This document shows, one piece after another, positions 22,243 to 30,492 of a stretch of DNA of 33,028 nucleotides. The stretch spans positions 1 to 33,028 of the forward strand of contig JAISCD010000117.1 in assembly GCA_031265825.1 (NCBI GenBank), read 5' to 3'. Source of the stretch: Treponema sp. GTDB lineage: Bacteria; Spirochaetota; Spirochaetia; Treponematales; Breznakiellaceae. The notes beneath the pieces were generated by a model that was not told the origin of the DNA, ran no database searches, and saw only the letters and a list, made by a program, of their open reading frames with translations. Position numbers and translations under genes: made by a program. Numbering within the stretch: position 1 is the stretch's first letter; each line of letters starts with the position of its first letter.

Positions 22243-22620
22243 CTAGACGATTTCAAAAGATACATCTCCAATGTTTCTTTTGAGTTCCGTACTCGGCAAG
22301 AAGATAATTTTTACGCCTTTCACTAGGCGCGTTGAAAGATCGTCAGCCGCCACAAGTCCTTCGCTCGTTACCGAAATACGGAACGTGCCAAATCCTTCTA
22401 GTTTGACTGACTGTCCCAACTTGAGGAACATGGGTAAAACCTCAACCATGTTACTCAAGACACTTTGGACATCTCCTAACGAGAGCGCGGACCGCTGTTC
22501 AATTTCCTTGGCAATGTCATGAAACCCTACGCTCCCCACAGTTTCCTGGGTGAGATACCACTTCACATCTGCGACATCCTGCGGATTTTTCCGCTGGATC
22601 TTCTTTAATTTGATAGCCAT
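22243..22620 (-). CDS. HU-HIG-family (HU-related) DNA-binding protein
   Basis: 125 residues, longer than classical HU (about 90) and of the HU-related type common in Bacteroidetes and spirochaetes. The N-terminus reads MAIKLKKIQRKNPQD. A helical dimer core follows (DIAKEIEQRSALSLGDVQSV). Then comes the beta-arm start VKLEGFGTFRISVTSEG, which corresponds to the HU L-x-G-F-G-x-F signature, and a C-terminal GVKIIFLPSTELK block. Probably a nucleoid-associated, DNA-bending protein. AGGAGG lies five bases before the ATG, and a good promoter lies 28 bases upstream. The leader side is followed by the large 21-bp array D. Confidence 0.9.
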   Translation of the reverse strand: MAIKLKKIQRKNPQDVADVKWYLTQETVGSVGFHDIAKEIEQRSALSLGDVQSVLSNMVEVLPMFLKLGQSVKLEGFGTFRISVTSEGLVAADDLSTRLVKGVKIIFLPSTELKRNIGDVSFEIV

Positions 22621-22647
22621 TATATCCTCCTGACTTATATATAGTAC

Positions 22648-22676
22648 AGTATCACGGTGGAATTTGATTCTGTCAA
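22648..22676 (-). promoter_or_regulatory. Promoter of the HU-HIG gene
   Basis: On the minus strand TTGACA (22676-22671), a 17-bp spacer and GATACT (22653-22648), then a leader with AGGAGG. Confidence 0.8.
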
Positions 22677-22738
22677 GAGCAAATTTTTTTCAAATTATCA
22701 AGAATTTTAGAAAAAAGTTAGTAAGAGCCTCCGAAGTC

Positions 22739-23345
22739 CCGTCAGGAGTTTTTGAAAATCGTCAGGAGACTTCTAAAAACCTTCAAGAGTTTTCAAAAAA
22801 CCAGCAAGAGCCTTCAGAAAGCCGTCAAGAGCCTTCCAAAAATCATCAAGAGTTTTTCTAAAATCGTCAAGAGATTTTTAAAAATCATGCGGGAGATTTT
22901 CCAAAATGATCAAGAGTTTTTTAAAAATCATACGGCGTTTTCTGAAAATCGTCAGGAGACTTCAGAAAGCCATCAAGAGTTTTCCGAAAGCCAGCAAGAG
23001 CCTTCTGGAAGTAGTCAAGAGCCTTCCAAAAATCATCAAGAGATTTTCTAAAATCGTCAAGAGATTTTTAAAAATCATACGGGAGATTTTATAAAATGAT
23101 CAAGAGTTTTTTAAAAATCATACGGCGTTTTTTAAAAATGATACGGAGATTTCAGAAAGCTATCAAGAGCCTTCAGAAAGCCGTCAAGAGTTTTCCAAAA
23201 GCCAGCAAGAGCCTTCTGAAAGCCGTCAAGAGTTTTTCTAAAATCGTCAAGAGATTTTTAAAAATCATGCGGGAGATTTTATAAAATGATAAAGAGATTT
23301 TTAAAAATCATACGGCGTTTTTTAAAAATGATACGGAGATTTTGA
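22739..23345. repeat. 21-bp minisatellite D (about 29 units) with a nine-unit higher-order repeat
   Basis: About 28 full units and a partial one, mostly 21 bp with three of 22 bp, consensus near CGTCAAGAGTTTTCCGAAAAT. A five-unit series recurs every nine units (about 189-192 bp; near 22857, 23049 and 23238), showing block duplication. The plus strand is open over stretches (heptads like SKNHQEF), but the frame shifts at 22-bp units and no ribosome site is seen. AT-rich, between the HU-HIG promoter and the gltB terminator. Confidence 0.95.
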
Positions 23346-23348
23346 CAT

Positions 23349-23382
23349 AAAAAAAGGGTTATAACTTATTAAGCTATAACCC
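23349..23382 (-). terminator. Rho-independent terminator of gltB
   Basis: GGGTTATA (23356-23363) pairs with TATAACCC (23375-23382). On the minus strand the stem is followed by seven T residues. It lies 66 bp after the gltB stop. Confidence 0.92.
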
Positions 23383-23447
23383 CCGCGAATTCTTTCTAGG
23401 TCATTCGCCAAGCGCGCCCAAAGAGCAGACCAGATGTCTTGCTGTCC

Positions 23448-26400
23448 CTACTCACTCTCCTCTAGTTCTTGTTTTTCGCGGATGTCGTAAAGCTTGCGGT
23501 CAAGTTCAGCCAGCTTCATCTGTTGCAAGGCGCGCTTGTATTCAATCGGCGTAATCTTCACAAACCGCCGACGGTTCTCTTCCCACTTGTCAAGAATGGA
23601 ACGAGCGTAGTCCGAATGAGTCCAAAAAACGTGCTTTTCAATGAACGATTTGACGAAAGCCTCATCGTCTTCGGACTCAAACCTCGTTTTTTCGACCATT
23701 CCCTGATTTAGAAAGAAGTCAAAGCCGCCGTCAGCGTCGAAAATATACGCTATGCCGCCGGACATACCAGCCGCAAAGTTGCGCCCGACTTCTCCCAAGA
23801 CGATAAGATTACCGCCCGTCATGTATTCAGCCGCGTGGTCGCCTACGCCTTCTACAACGGCGGTCGCGCCCGAATTGCGGACGCAGAAACGCTCGCCCGC
23901 AACGCCCGCGATGAAAACTTCGCCCGAAGTCGCCCCGTAAAGCGCCGTGTTGCCGACAATGATGTTCTTCTCGCTTTGGAAAACCGAGCCGTGCGGCGGC
24001 GCGGCGACAAGGCGTCCGCCTGAAAGTCCCTTGCCGATGTAGTCGTTGGCGTCTCCCGCTAACCGAAACGTAATTCCTTTCGCCAAAAACGCGCCGAAAC
24101 TCTGCCCAGCCGAGCCTGTAAAGTCAATCGTTATAAAATTATCAGGTAGCCCCGCCCCGCCGAAACGCCGACTCACTTCATAAGAAAGCGATGCGCCCAC
24201 AGCGCGATCCGTGTTTCTCACGTCGTATTTCAGAGAAATCGGGTTTCGTCCGTCAAGCGCCTCAACACATTGGGTAATAAGCGCCCTGTCAAGCGTCTTG
24301 TCGATCTTGTGAATCTGATTTTGGACGCAATAGGTCGCCTTGCCTCCCGCTATGTTTGCGGGTCCTTCCTGCTTAAAAAGGATACGCGAAAGGTCAATTG
24401 ACGCGGATTTCCTCTTGCCGCTTGTCCGCTGAACCAATAAATCCGTCCTGCCGATAAGGTCGTTGAACCGCCGCACGCCTAGTTCAGCCATGATTTCACG
24501 GACTTCTTGAGCTAGAAACCTAAAGAAAGTAATGAGATGCTCTGGTTTGCCCGCAAAACGCCGCCGTAATTCCGGGTCCTGAGTTGCCACGCCCATCGGA
24601 CAGGTGTTCTCATGGCACTTCCTCATCATCACGCATCCCAAAACAATAAGCGTTGACGTCCCGAAGCCGAATTCTTCCGCGCCCAGAACGCCCGCAATCA
24701 CAATGTCGCGCCCCGTCTTGATCTGCCCGTCCGTTTGCAGTCGCACCCGCCCGCGTAACCCGTTCATCATCAAGACTTGATGCGTCTCCGCAAGCCCAAT
24801 CTCCCAGGGGAGTCCCGCGTGCCGTATGCTGGATTGGGGGCTTGCGCCGGTGCCGCCGTCATAGCCAGAGATTAAGATGTTGTCCGCGTGCGCCTTCGCA
24901 ACGCCCGCCGCAACCGTGCCGACCCCGCTTTCGGAAACGAGCTTGACGCTGATGCGCGCTTGGGGGTTCGCGTTCTTCAGATCAAAAATCAATTCCGCCA
25001 AATCTTCAATAGAATAGATGTCGTGGTGGGGCGGCGGGCTTATGAGCGTAACCCCCGGCGTCGCATGGCGGGTCTTGGCGATGCTCACATCAACTTTATG
25101 ACCGGGCAACTGCCCGCCTTCACCCGGCTTCGCCCCTTGCGCGATCTTGATCTGCAACTCTTCGGCGTTTGCTAAATACTCACTCGTAACGCCGAAGCGT
25201 CCTGACGCTACTTGTTTAATGGCGCTTCGCGCCCACGTCCCATCTGGACGCGGCTTGAAGCGTGCCGGATTCTCGCCGCCTTCGCCGGAATTCGACCGCC
25301 CGTGAATTGAGTTAAGCGCGGTCGCTATGGTTTCGTGCGCTTCTTTGGAAATAGAACCAAAAGACATAGCCCCGGTGGTGAATCGCCGCATGATCTCCTC
25401 AATCGGCTCGACTTCTTCAAGGGGTATCGCCTGCGTTTTCGCAAAATCAAGCAGTCCGCGGATGACGTGAGGGCTTTGGTTGAGCGCGTTTACGGATTGG
25501 GAGAATCGTTTGAACGTGGCGTAATCCGCGGAACGGCACGCCCATTGGAGGAGATGTATGGTTTCAGGGTTCCATGCGTGCTGTTCGCCGCTCTTGCGCC
25601 ATTGGTATTGCCCCAGCTCGTCAAGGAGGTTGTTCCCGGTAATGTGCAAATTCTCCACATGATCAAGCGCGGTTTGAAAAACTTCGGACGTTTCTTTCTC
25701 CAAGACGGCGAAATCGACGCCCCCAATGCGGCTGGTCGTGCCTTTGAAGCATTTCTCGATGACCGCGTCTCCCAACCCTACCGCCTCGAATATTTCCGCG
25801 CCGCGGTAAGAGCGCAGGACGCTCGTCCCCATCTTGGACATGACCTTAAGCATCGCCTTTTGCAGTCCTTTGAGGTAACGTTTCTTTGCGTTGTGCGCGT
25901 CTCTGACACGGGCGCCTTCACGGGCGAGTCGCTCAAGCGCCGCCAGCGACCCGTAAGGTACGACTAAATCAGCGCCATAGCCGAAGAGGAGGGCGAAGTG
26001 CATTATCTCCCGCGGCTCAGCCGAGTCTATTATAATAGAAGCTTTGACGCGCAGACCCGCGCGGATAAGTCCGTGGTGAACCGCCCCGGTGGATAAAAGC
26101 GCGGGTATGGGAATTTTGCCGCTGTCAGCGTGCAGGCTTTCCCGGTCGGACAAGACGAGGAGCGAAACGCCGTCTTGAACCGCGGACACGGCTTGCGAAA
26201 CAAGCGTGTCAAGCGCATCTTCCAGCGCGCACGCCGCCCCTTCGTTCCGCAAAGAAAACGTCGCCGATAGGGTTTTAGCCGAGAAGCCGGGAAGCGCCCG
26301 TAATCTCTCCAACTCCGTCGGGGTGAGAATCGGATTCTTCACCTTGACGCGGCGGCAATGCTCTGGCGTTTCGTCAAGCAGGTTCGCCTGCGGACCAACG

Positions 26401-28031
26401 AAACTTGTTATGGTCATCACCAAGTCTTCGCGGATGGAATCAATAGGCGGGTTGGTAACCTGCGCGAAAACTTGTTTGAAGTAATTGTAGACCCGTTGGT
26501 TCTTGTCAGAAAAGACCGCGAGGGGCGTGTCCGTTCCCATAGAACTGATCGGTTCTTGACCTGTCTCCACCATAGGGATCAAAAGGCGCTCGACATCCTC
26601 TCGCGTATACCCAAAGGCTTTCTCAAGAAAAAACGTCTGCTCAGGCGCGACGCCCGAAGCGTCCGCCCCGTCTTGTTTAAGCAGGGTAACTTGTTTCACC
26701 CATTCGGAGTAGGGTTGTTTGCTGTTTACCTGTTGCTTAACCTCTTTATCCGGGATGATGCGCCCTTCTTTTAGATCAACCAAGAGCAATTTACCCGGCA
26801 AGAGCCGTCCTTTGTAGGCGACTTCTTCAGGCGCAAAGTCTTGTACGCCTGTTTCAGAGCCCATGACAATCAATCCGTCGCGGGTGATGGTGTAACGGGA
26901 TGGGCGCAGACCGTTGCGATCAAGCGTGCCGCCCACATACCGTCCGTCGCAGAACACAATGGACGCAGGACCGTCCCAAGGTTCCATGATACAGGCGTGA
27001 TATTCGTAAAAGTCTTTTAACTCTTGGTGAATCGGGTTTTTTTCGTTCCACGCTTCGGGGATTAACATCATGATGGCGTGGGGTAGGCTTCGTCCGTTCA
27101 AAACGAGGAACTCAAGCGCGTTGTCAAAGCTGGCGGAATCGCTCTTGCCCGGCTCTATTACCGGCAGGATTTCTTGGAGTAACGCGCCAAAGCGAGGGTG
27201 TGCGAAGAGCGCCTCCCGCGCTTCCATCCAGAAGCGGTTGCCTTTGATGGTGTTGATTTCGCCGTTGTGCGCCACGATGCGGAAGGGCTGGGCAAGGGAC
27301 CACGCGGGGAATGTATTGGTTGAGAAACGGGAGTGCACTAAGGCGACCGCAGTCTCGACGCTTTCCTCGCTCAAGTCCGGATAAAACTCGCGGAGTTGCC
27401 CCGGCGTCAGCATCCCCTTGTAAACGATCACCTTTGAGGACAACGAGGGGAAGTACAATTCGCCGTTTGGCAATTTTTTTTCCAATTTCTTGCGGAAGAT
27501 AAACAGGGCAATATCCAAATCGGAAGCGCCGTCTTCTTCTCCATTCGGCGCATCGTCCGTTTTTCCGTGTTCTTCTTTAAGCATAAGGAAGATCTGCTTG
27601 ACAATCGGCTCGGCGCTTGCCGCAATGTCGCCCAATATGCCGCGATTTACCGGTACGTCCCTCCACGCCAGCACAGAAAGTCCTGCTTCAAGAGCGGTTT
27701 CCTCGATAAGACCGATGATGTTCACGGCATCGCCTTGTATGAACGCCAAACCTGTCCCGTAATTGCCCGGCTCTGGTAGGTTTTTTATCTGTCTTTTGTA
27801 AAATTCATGCGGAATCTGCAACAGAACGCCTGATCCATCGCCTGTCTTGTTGTCCGCGCTCTCGGCGCCGCGGTGTTCCATGCGCTCAAGGACTTCCAAG
27901 CCGCGCCGTAATATGCTATGCGACTGCTTCCCTTTGACATCCGCGACAAATCCTATGCCGCAGGAATCGTGTTCATATTCTTCATTGTAAAGACCGTGTC
28001 GGTCTATAGAAAAGACCGTATTCTGCCTCAT
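23448..28031 (-). CDS. gltB: Glutamate synthase, large subunit
   Basis: Forms glutamate from glutamine and 2-oxoglutarate. 1527 residues, the usual size. The N-terminal class II glutaminase begins after a 23-residue propeptide with the catalytic cysteine Cys24 in HDSCGIGFVADV, followed by RRGLEVLERMEHRGAESADN. The FMN/synthase domain is visible through GAMSFGSISKEAHETIA, NSGEGGENPARF and SGYDGGTGASP. The [3Fe-4S] cluster cysteines are in GCVMMRKCHENTCPMG (about residues 1130-1145). The C-terminal GXGXG beta-helix domain contains GANDYIGKGLSGG-like repeats (DANDYIGKGLSGG). A short acidic insert lies near residue 160 (DDAPNGEEDGASD). AAGGAG precedes the ATG. No gltD-like small subunit is next to it, so its electron donor is encoded elsewhere or is ferredoxin. 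Confidence 0.97.
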   Translation of the reverse strand: MRQNTVFSIDRHGLYNEEYEHDSCGIGFVADVKGKQSHSILRRGLEVLERMEHRGAESADNKTGDGSGVLLQIPHEFYKRQIKNLPEPGNYGTGLAFIQGDAVNIIGLIEETALEAGLSVLAWRDVPVNRGILGDIAASAEPIVKQIFLMLKEEHGKTDDAPNGEEDGASDLDIALFIFRKKLEKKLPNGELYFPSLSSKVIVYKGMLTPGQLREFYPDLSEESVETAVALVHSRFSTNTFPAWSLAQPFRIVAHNGEINTIKGNRFWMEAREALFAHPRFGALLQEILPVIEPGKSDSASFDNALEFLVLNGRSLPHAIMMLIPEAWNEKNPIHQELKDFYEYHACIMEPWDGPASIVFCDGRYVGGTLDRNGLRPSRYTITRDGLIVMGSETGVQDFAPEEVAYKGRLLPGKLLLVDLKEGRIIPDKEVKQQVNSKQPYSEWVKQVTLLKQDGADASGVAPEQTFFLEKAFGYTREDVERLLIPMVETGQEPISSMGTDTPLAVFSDKNQRVYNYFKQVFAQVTNPPIDSIREDLVMTITSFVGPQANLLDETPEHCRRVKVKNPILTPTELERLRALPGFSAKTLSATFSLRNEGAACALEDALDTLVSQAVSAVQDGVSLLVLSDRESLHADSGKIPIPALLSTGAVHHGLIRAGLRVKASIIIDSAEPREIMHFALLFGYGADLVVPYGSLAALERLAREGARVRDAHNAKKRYLKGLQKAMLKVMSKMGTSVLRSYRGAEIFEAVGLGDAVIEKCFKGTTSRIGGVDFAVLEKETSEVFQTALDHVENLHITGNNLLDELGQYQWRKSGEQHAWNPETIHLLQWACRSADYATFKRFSQSVNALNQSPHVIRGLLDFAKTQAIPLEEVEPIEEIMRRFTTGAMSFGSISKEAHETIATALNSIHGRSNSGEGGENPARFKPRPDGTWARSAIKQVASGRFGVTSEYLANAEELQIKIAQGAKPGEGGQLPGHKVDVSIAKTRHATPGVTLISPPPHHDIYSIEDLAELIFDLKNANPQARISVKLVSESGVGTVAAGVAKAHADNILISGYDGGTGASPQSSIRHAGLPWEIGLAETHQVLMMNGLRGRVRLQTDGQIKTGRDIVIAGVLGAEEFGFGTSTLIVLGCVMMRKCHENTCPMGVATQDPELRRRFAGKPEHLITFFRFLAQEVREIMAELGVRRFNDLIGRTDLLVQRTSGKRKSASIDLSRILFKQEGPANIAGGKATYCVQNQIHKIDKTLDRALITQCVEALDGRNPISLKYDVRNTDRAVGASLSYEVSRRFGGAGLPDNFITIDFTGSAGQSFGAFLAKGITFRLAGDANDYIGKGLSGGRLVAAPPHGSVFQSEKNIIVGNTALYGATSGEVFIAGVAGERFCVRNSGATAVVEGVGDHAAEYMTGGNLIVLGEVGRNFAAGMSGGIAYIFDADGGFDFFLNQGMVEKTRFESEDDEAFVKSFIEKHVFWTHSDYARSILDKWEENRRRFVKITPIEYKRALQQMKLAELDRKLYDIREKQELEESE

Positions 28032-28062
28032 AATGGCTCCTTATAATATGGAAATTGCATTT

Positions 28063-28091
28063 ATTCTATTAGATAACCCCCTTTTATGCAA
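28063..28091 (-). promoter_or_regulatory. Promoter of gltB
   Basis: On the minus strand TTGCAT (28091-28086), a 17-bp spacer and TAGAAT (28068-28063), giving a leader of about 25-30 bases that contains AAGGAG. Confidence 0.6.
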
Positions 28092-28288
28092 CCCAGCCGA
28101 AGGCTGTTTAAATACTTCACAACGGGATGTTGTTTGAAAGGAGGCGCCGCTGTCCCCGCACCCTTCGGGTGTTTAAATACTTCTTAATGGGTGTTGTTTG
28201 AAAGGGGGCGCCGCTGTCCCCGACAGGGACGGTTACGCTTGCAAGCAAGCGGAACCTCTGCGTTGTCCGAAAGGAAGCGCCACCGCAA
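28092..28288. repeat. Long dispersed repeat, two copies
   Basis: Two successive blocks of GTTTAAATACTTC, GGGTGTTGTTTGAAAG, GGGCGCCGCTGTCCCCG, with the CACCCTTCGGGTG mini-hairpin between. GGTTACGCTTGCAAGCAAGC and GGAACCTCTG follow. The element is inverted relative to the copies near 2000 and 6830. It begins one base upstream of the gltB promoter -35 element. Confidence 0.85.
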
Positions 28289-28307
28289 GGCAGGCATCAT
28301 AAGTAGG

Positions 28308-28370
28308 AGGGGGGCGCGTCTTTCCCTAAACGGAGGGCGGCACACAGAGGTCCTTGTGGTGCGCCCCCCT
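28308..28370. repeat. GC-rich stem-loop element, second copy of the one at 20361
   Basis: AGGGGGGCGC (28308-28317) pairs with GCGCCCCCCT (28361-28370). The approach CATCATAAGTAGGAG and the follow-on CTCCAGCCC resemble CGTCATAATAAGTAAGAAG and CTCCAGCCC around 20343-20430. A 63-bp mobile-looking hairpin unit; no gene inside. Confidence 0.7.
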
Positions 28371-28409
28371 GTCTCCAGCCCGCAGAGCGGTCTTCCGCCA
28401 CCCCCGCCC

Positions 28410-28675
28410 CGCGTGTCTGACCCCGCGCCGCCGCCCCGCGCGTCTGACCCCGGCGGGCGTGCCTGACCCCGGCGGGCGTGCCTGACACCAGCGGGCGTGC
28501 CTGACACCAGCGTGCCTGACACCAGCGTGCCTGACACTAGCGCGTCTGACACTAGCGCGTCTGACACCGGCGGGCGTGCCGACCAGCGTGTCTGACATCT
28601 GCGTGCCTGACCCCAGCGTGTCTGAAGCGGTGTGTCTGACACCGTGCCGTCGCCCCGTGTGCCTGACCCCGACTT
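28410..28675. repeat. Second dense array of the palindromic repeat, GTGCCTGACACC/TCTGACCCC variants
   Basis: About fourteen cores, CCTGACACC, TCTGACACC, TCTGACACT or CTGACCCC, joined by short AGCGTG or GGCGGGCGTG linkers, so the spacing is much tighter than in the 5996-6790 array. Minus-strand open frames (Val-Arg-His-Ala repeats) are repeat translations only. Confidence 0.88.
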
Positions 28676-28701
28676 ATCCCTTAAAACACCCGAAGGGTGA
28701 A

Positions 28702-28740
28702 AGAAAAGCCGCCCGGCTTGCACCCGGACGGCCTTTTCTT
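28702..28740 (-). terminator. Terminator of the 28772 gene, shared 3' module
   Basis: AAAAGCCGCCCGG pairs with CCGGACGGCCTTTT around a short loop. Read on the minus strand it follows the lead-in GTAATGAGCAAAGGAAG and ends in TTTTC. Nearly the same as the hairpins at 9266 and 30378. Confidence 0.88.
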
Positions 28741-28771
28741 CCTTTGCTCATTACTATCTGCTATTTGCTCT

Positions 28772-29434
28772 TTAGGAAACAATCGCCCACAAGATTTCGC
28801 TCCAGGGTCCTTTCTGCCCTTTGTTGTTCTGCCATTGGAGGGCGACGTAGACCGTCTTGCCGCGTTCCTCTTCGGTGAACTCCAGCGTATGCGGGGTTCG
28901 TGTTGCCAAGAGCGCTTTGGTCAATTCGCCCGCGTCTGCCGGGGGATGGTCAAGCACGCCCCATGAAATAACCGCACCGCTTATGCCATAGGGTTTCGCC
29001 TTACCGCTCGCCCCTTGATCGTGGAAATCCACGTTCACGAGGCGGAAGTCCTTGTTTGACAGCGTGAAATCCGGGCGGCTGGTGGGTGCACCCTGAGGCG
29101 TGTGGGTGGGGTCTTTGACGTGAAGCCCGTACTGCACGCGCATCGCGTCTGTGATGATAGGATTAGCGAAACGGAATTTGACCATCTCTCTAACCAACCG
29201 AATGAATTCCTTCTTTGCCGCGTTTTTCTCCGCGATAACGATGGGATTCCTTGCGGGGCTTTTAGCCTCCGAGTGCAAAGCCTTGAAAGTGCTGAACGCA
29301 GTCTGCACGTCCGTGGCTTCTTGCGCTGGTATTTGCAACGCCGCCGCATTAGTTACTACTTGGGAGGTGAAATTCTCCCCGAAATCCACTAGTTCATCCT
29401 CGCTTTTGCGCAAAGGATCACTATGTTCTTCCAT
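28772..29434 (-). CDS. Two-part hypothetical protein, paralogue of the protein at 7480
   Basis: 220 residues, no signal peptide. The helical N-terminal half (about 1-115) includes LQIPAQEATDVQTAFSTFKA. The beta-rich C-terminal half ends VYVALQWQNNKGQKGPWSEI, matching the end of the 7480 protein. The shared junction reads MRVQYGLHVKDPTHTP here, against VRMQFGLPPRDVIHTP there. AAGGAG lies five bases before the ATG. The flanks are repeats on both sides: dispersed repeat and 21-bp array E upstream, terminator module and palindrome array downstream. The C-terminal half may be a fibronectin-III-like sandwich, which is inference. Function unknown; clearly a real, conserved pair. Confidence 0.87.
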   Translation of the reverse strand: MEEHSDPLRKSEDELVDFGENFTSQVVTNAAALQIPAQEATDVQTAFSTFKALHSEAKSPARNPIVIAEKNAAKKEFIRLVREMVKFRFANPIITDAMRVQYGLHVKDPTHTPQGAPTSRPDFTLSNKDFRLVNVDFHDQGASGKAKPYGISGAVISWGVLDHPPADAGELTKALLATRTPHTLEFTEEERGKTVYVALQWQNNKGQKGPWSEILWAIVS

Positions 29435-29458
29435 AAAAACTCCTTACATTATTGATTT

Positions 29459-29605
29459 ACAGGCAAAGCCTGTTTAAAAACTTCCCAACGGGCGCACCCA
29501 ACGGGTGTTTAACAACTTCACATGGGACGCTGTTTGAAAGGAAGCGCCGCTGTCCCCGTCATGACGGCTACGCTTGTAAACAAGCGGAGCCTATTCGTGG
29601 TGTCA
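29459..29605. repeat. Long dispersed repeat copy
   Basis: AAGCCTGTTTAAAAACTTCC, CAACGGGTGTTTAACAACTT, GCTGTTTGAAAGGAAGCGCC, GCTGTCCCCGTCATGACGGC, TACGCTTGTAAACAAGCGGA, followed by a GGTGTCAGACACC palindrome at about 29599. Confidence 0.85.
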
Positions 29606-29647
29606 GACACCTGCGTAACAGGCGGTGTTTGAAGTGCCGCTGTCGTA

Positions 29648-29962
29648 ACGCCGATAAGATCAGCCGCTACGCCGATAAGATCAGCCGCTACGCCTGTAAG
29701 ATCAGACACAACGCCTGTAAGATCAGCGGCAACGCCTGTAAGATCAGCGGCAACGCCGATAAGATCAGACACAACGCCGATAAGATCAGCGGCAACACCG
29801 ATAAGATCAGACACAACGCCGATAAGATCAGCGGCAACGCCTGTAAGATCAGCGGCAACACCGATAAGATCAGGCGCAACGCCGATAAGATCAGACACAA
29901 CGCCAACAAGATCAGCGGCTACGCCAATAAGATCAGCGGCAACGCCGATAAGATCAGCGGCA
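29648..29962. repeat. 21-bp minisatellite E (15 units)
   Basis: Fifteen uninterrupted 21-bp units, consensus ACGCCGATAAGATCAGCGGCA. Variants CTGT for CGAT and GACACA for GCGGCA are shuffled between units. The frames are open on both strands (heptads NADKISG on plus, GVAADLI on minus) but have no plausible start. Four units contain TCAGACAC, a piece of the palindromic repeat. Confidence 0.95.
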
Positions 29963-29989
29963 ACGCCGTGAGCGGGATGGGCTTATTCG

Positions 29990-30290
29990 GCGTGGTGTCA
30001 GACATCCGCCCCCGCACGCCGCCTTATTCCCAGCCGCCCGCTCGCCCATTTTTGACTGATACCGCCGATGTCTGACACCGCTGCGACTGACACTGCCGCT
30101 AACCTCGCCCGTTGCCTGTGGTGTCAGACACCGCCCCCGAACCTCGCCCCGTGCCTGTGGTGTCTGACACCAACCGCCCGTAAGCCTCGCGCCTCTGACC
30201 CCGACACCGCCGCCCTTGCTCTTTGCTCTCTACGAAGGAAGCCTTTGATGTCTGACACCGCCGCCCGTCTGACACCAGCGTGCGCCAAGA
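29990..30290. repeat. Third cluster of palindromic repeats
   Basis: About nine cores (GGTGTCAGACA, TGTCTGACACC, GGTGTCAGACACC and so on) within 300 bp, interleaved with GC-rich sequence such as CCTCGCCCCGTGCCTGTG (twice). No gene seen in 29963-30377. Confidence 0.8.
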
Positions 30291-30377
30291 GCAGGAGGCT
30301 CGCACTTCGATACCTCTTTCTGCTCTTCGCCCGCCCGTCTTCCTTTGCTCACTGCTCTCTGCTCATTACTCATTAGG

Positions 30378-30416
30378 AAAGCACCGCCCGGCTTGCACCC
30401 CCGGACGGCCTTTTCT
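30378..30416 (-). terminator. Copy of the shared terminator module downstream of the beta-helix gene
   Basis: AAAGCACCGCCCGG pairs imperfectly with CCGGACGGCCTTTT around GCTTGCACCC. Minus-strand reading order is the same as for the modules at 9266 and 28702, with GTAAAGGAAGA lead-in and GAGCAGTGAGCAAAGGAAG after it. Confidence 0.7.
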
Positions 30417-30455
30417 TGTCTTCCTTTACTAATTACTACCTGCTACCTGCTACCT

Positions 30456-30480
30456 GCAAAAGGCGCAGGGCGCCTTTTGC
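30456..30480 (-). terminator. Perfect hairpin after the beta-helix gene
   Basis: GCAAAAGGCGC-AGG-GCGCCTTTTGC, an 11-bp stem with a three-base loop, starting 12 bp after the stop codon. A half copy (GCCTTTTGCCT) repeats next to it. Likely 3' end formation or mRNA protection. Confidence 0.7.
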
Positions 30481-30492
30481 CTAGCCTTTTGC

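Noticed and set aside
22739-23345. CRISPR or coding sequence for heptad-repeat peptides (SKNHQEF)
   Set aside because: Units abut with no spacers. The frame is broken by 22-bp units and lacks a ribosome site, so a minisatellite is the simpler reading.
28184-28723. 179-codon minus-strand frame
   Set aside because: Covers the terminator, the palindrome array and the dispersed repeat; a repeat translation.
29452-30075. 207-codon plus-strand frame (NADKISG repeats)
   Set aside because: Joins the dispersed repeat, minisatellite E and palindromes; no single domain and no ribosome site.
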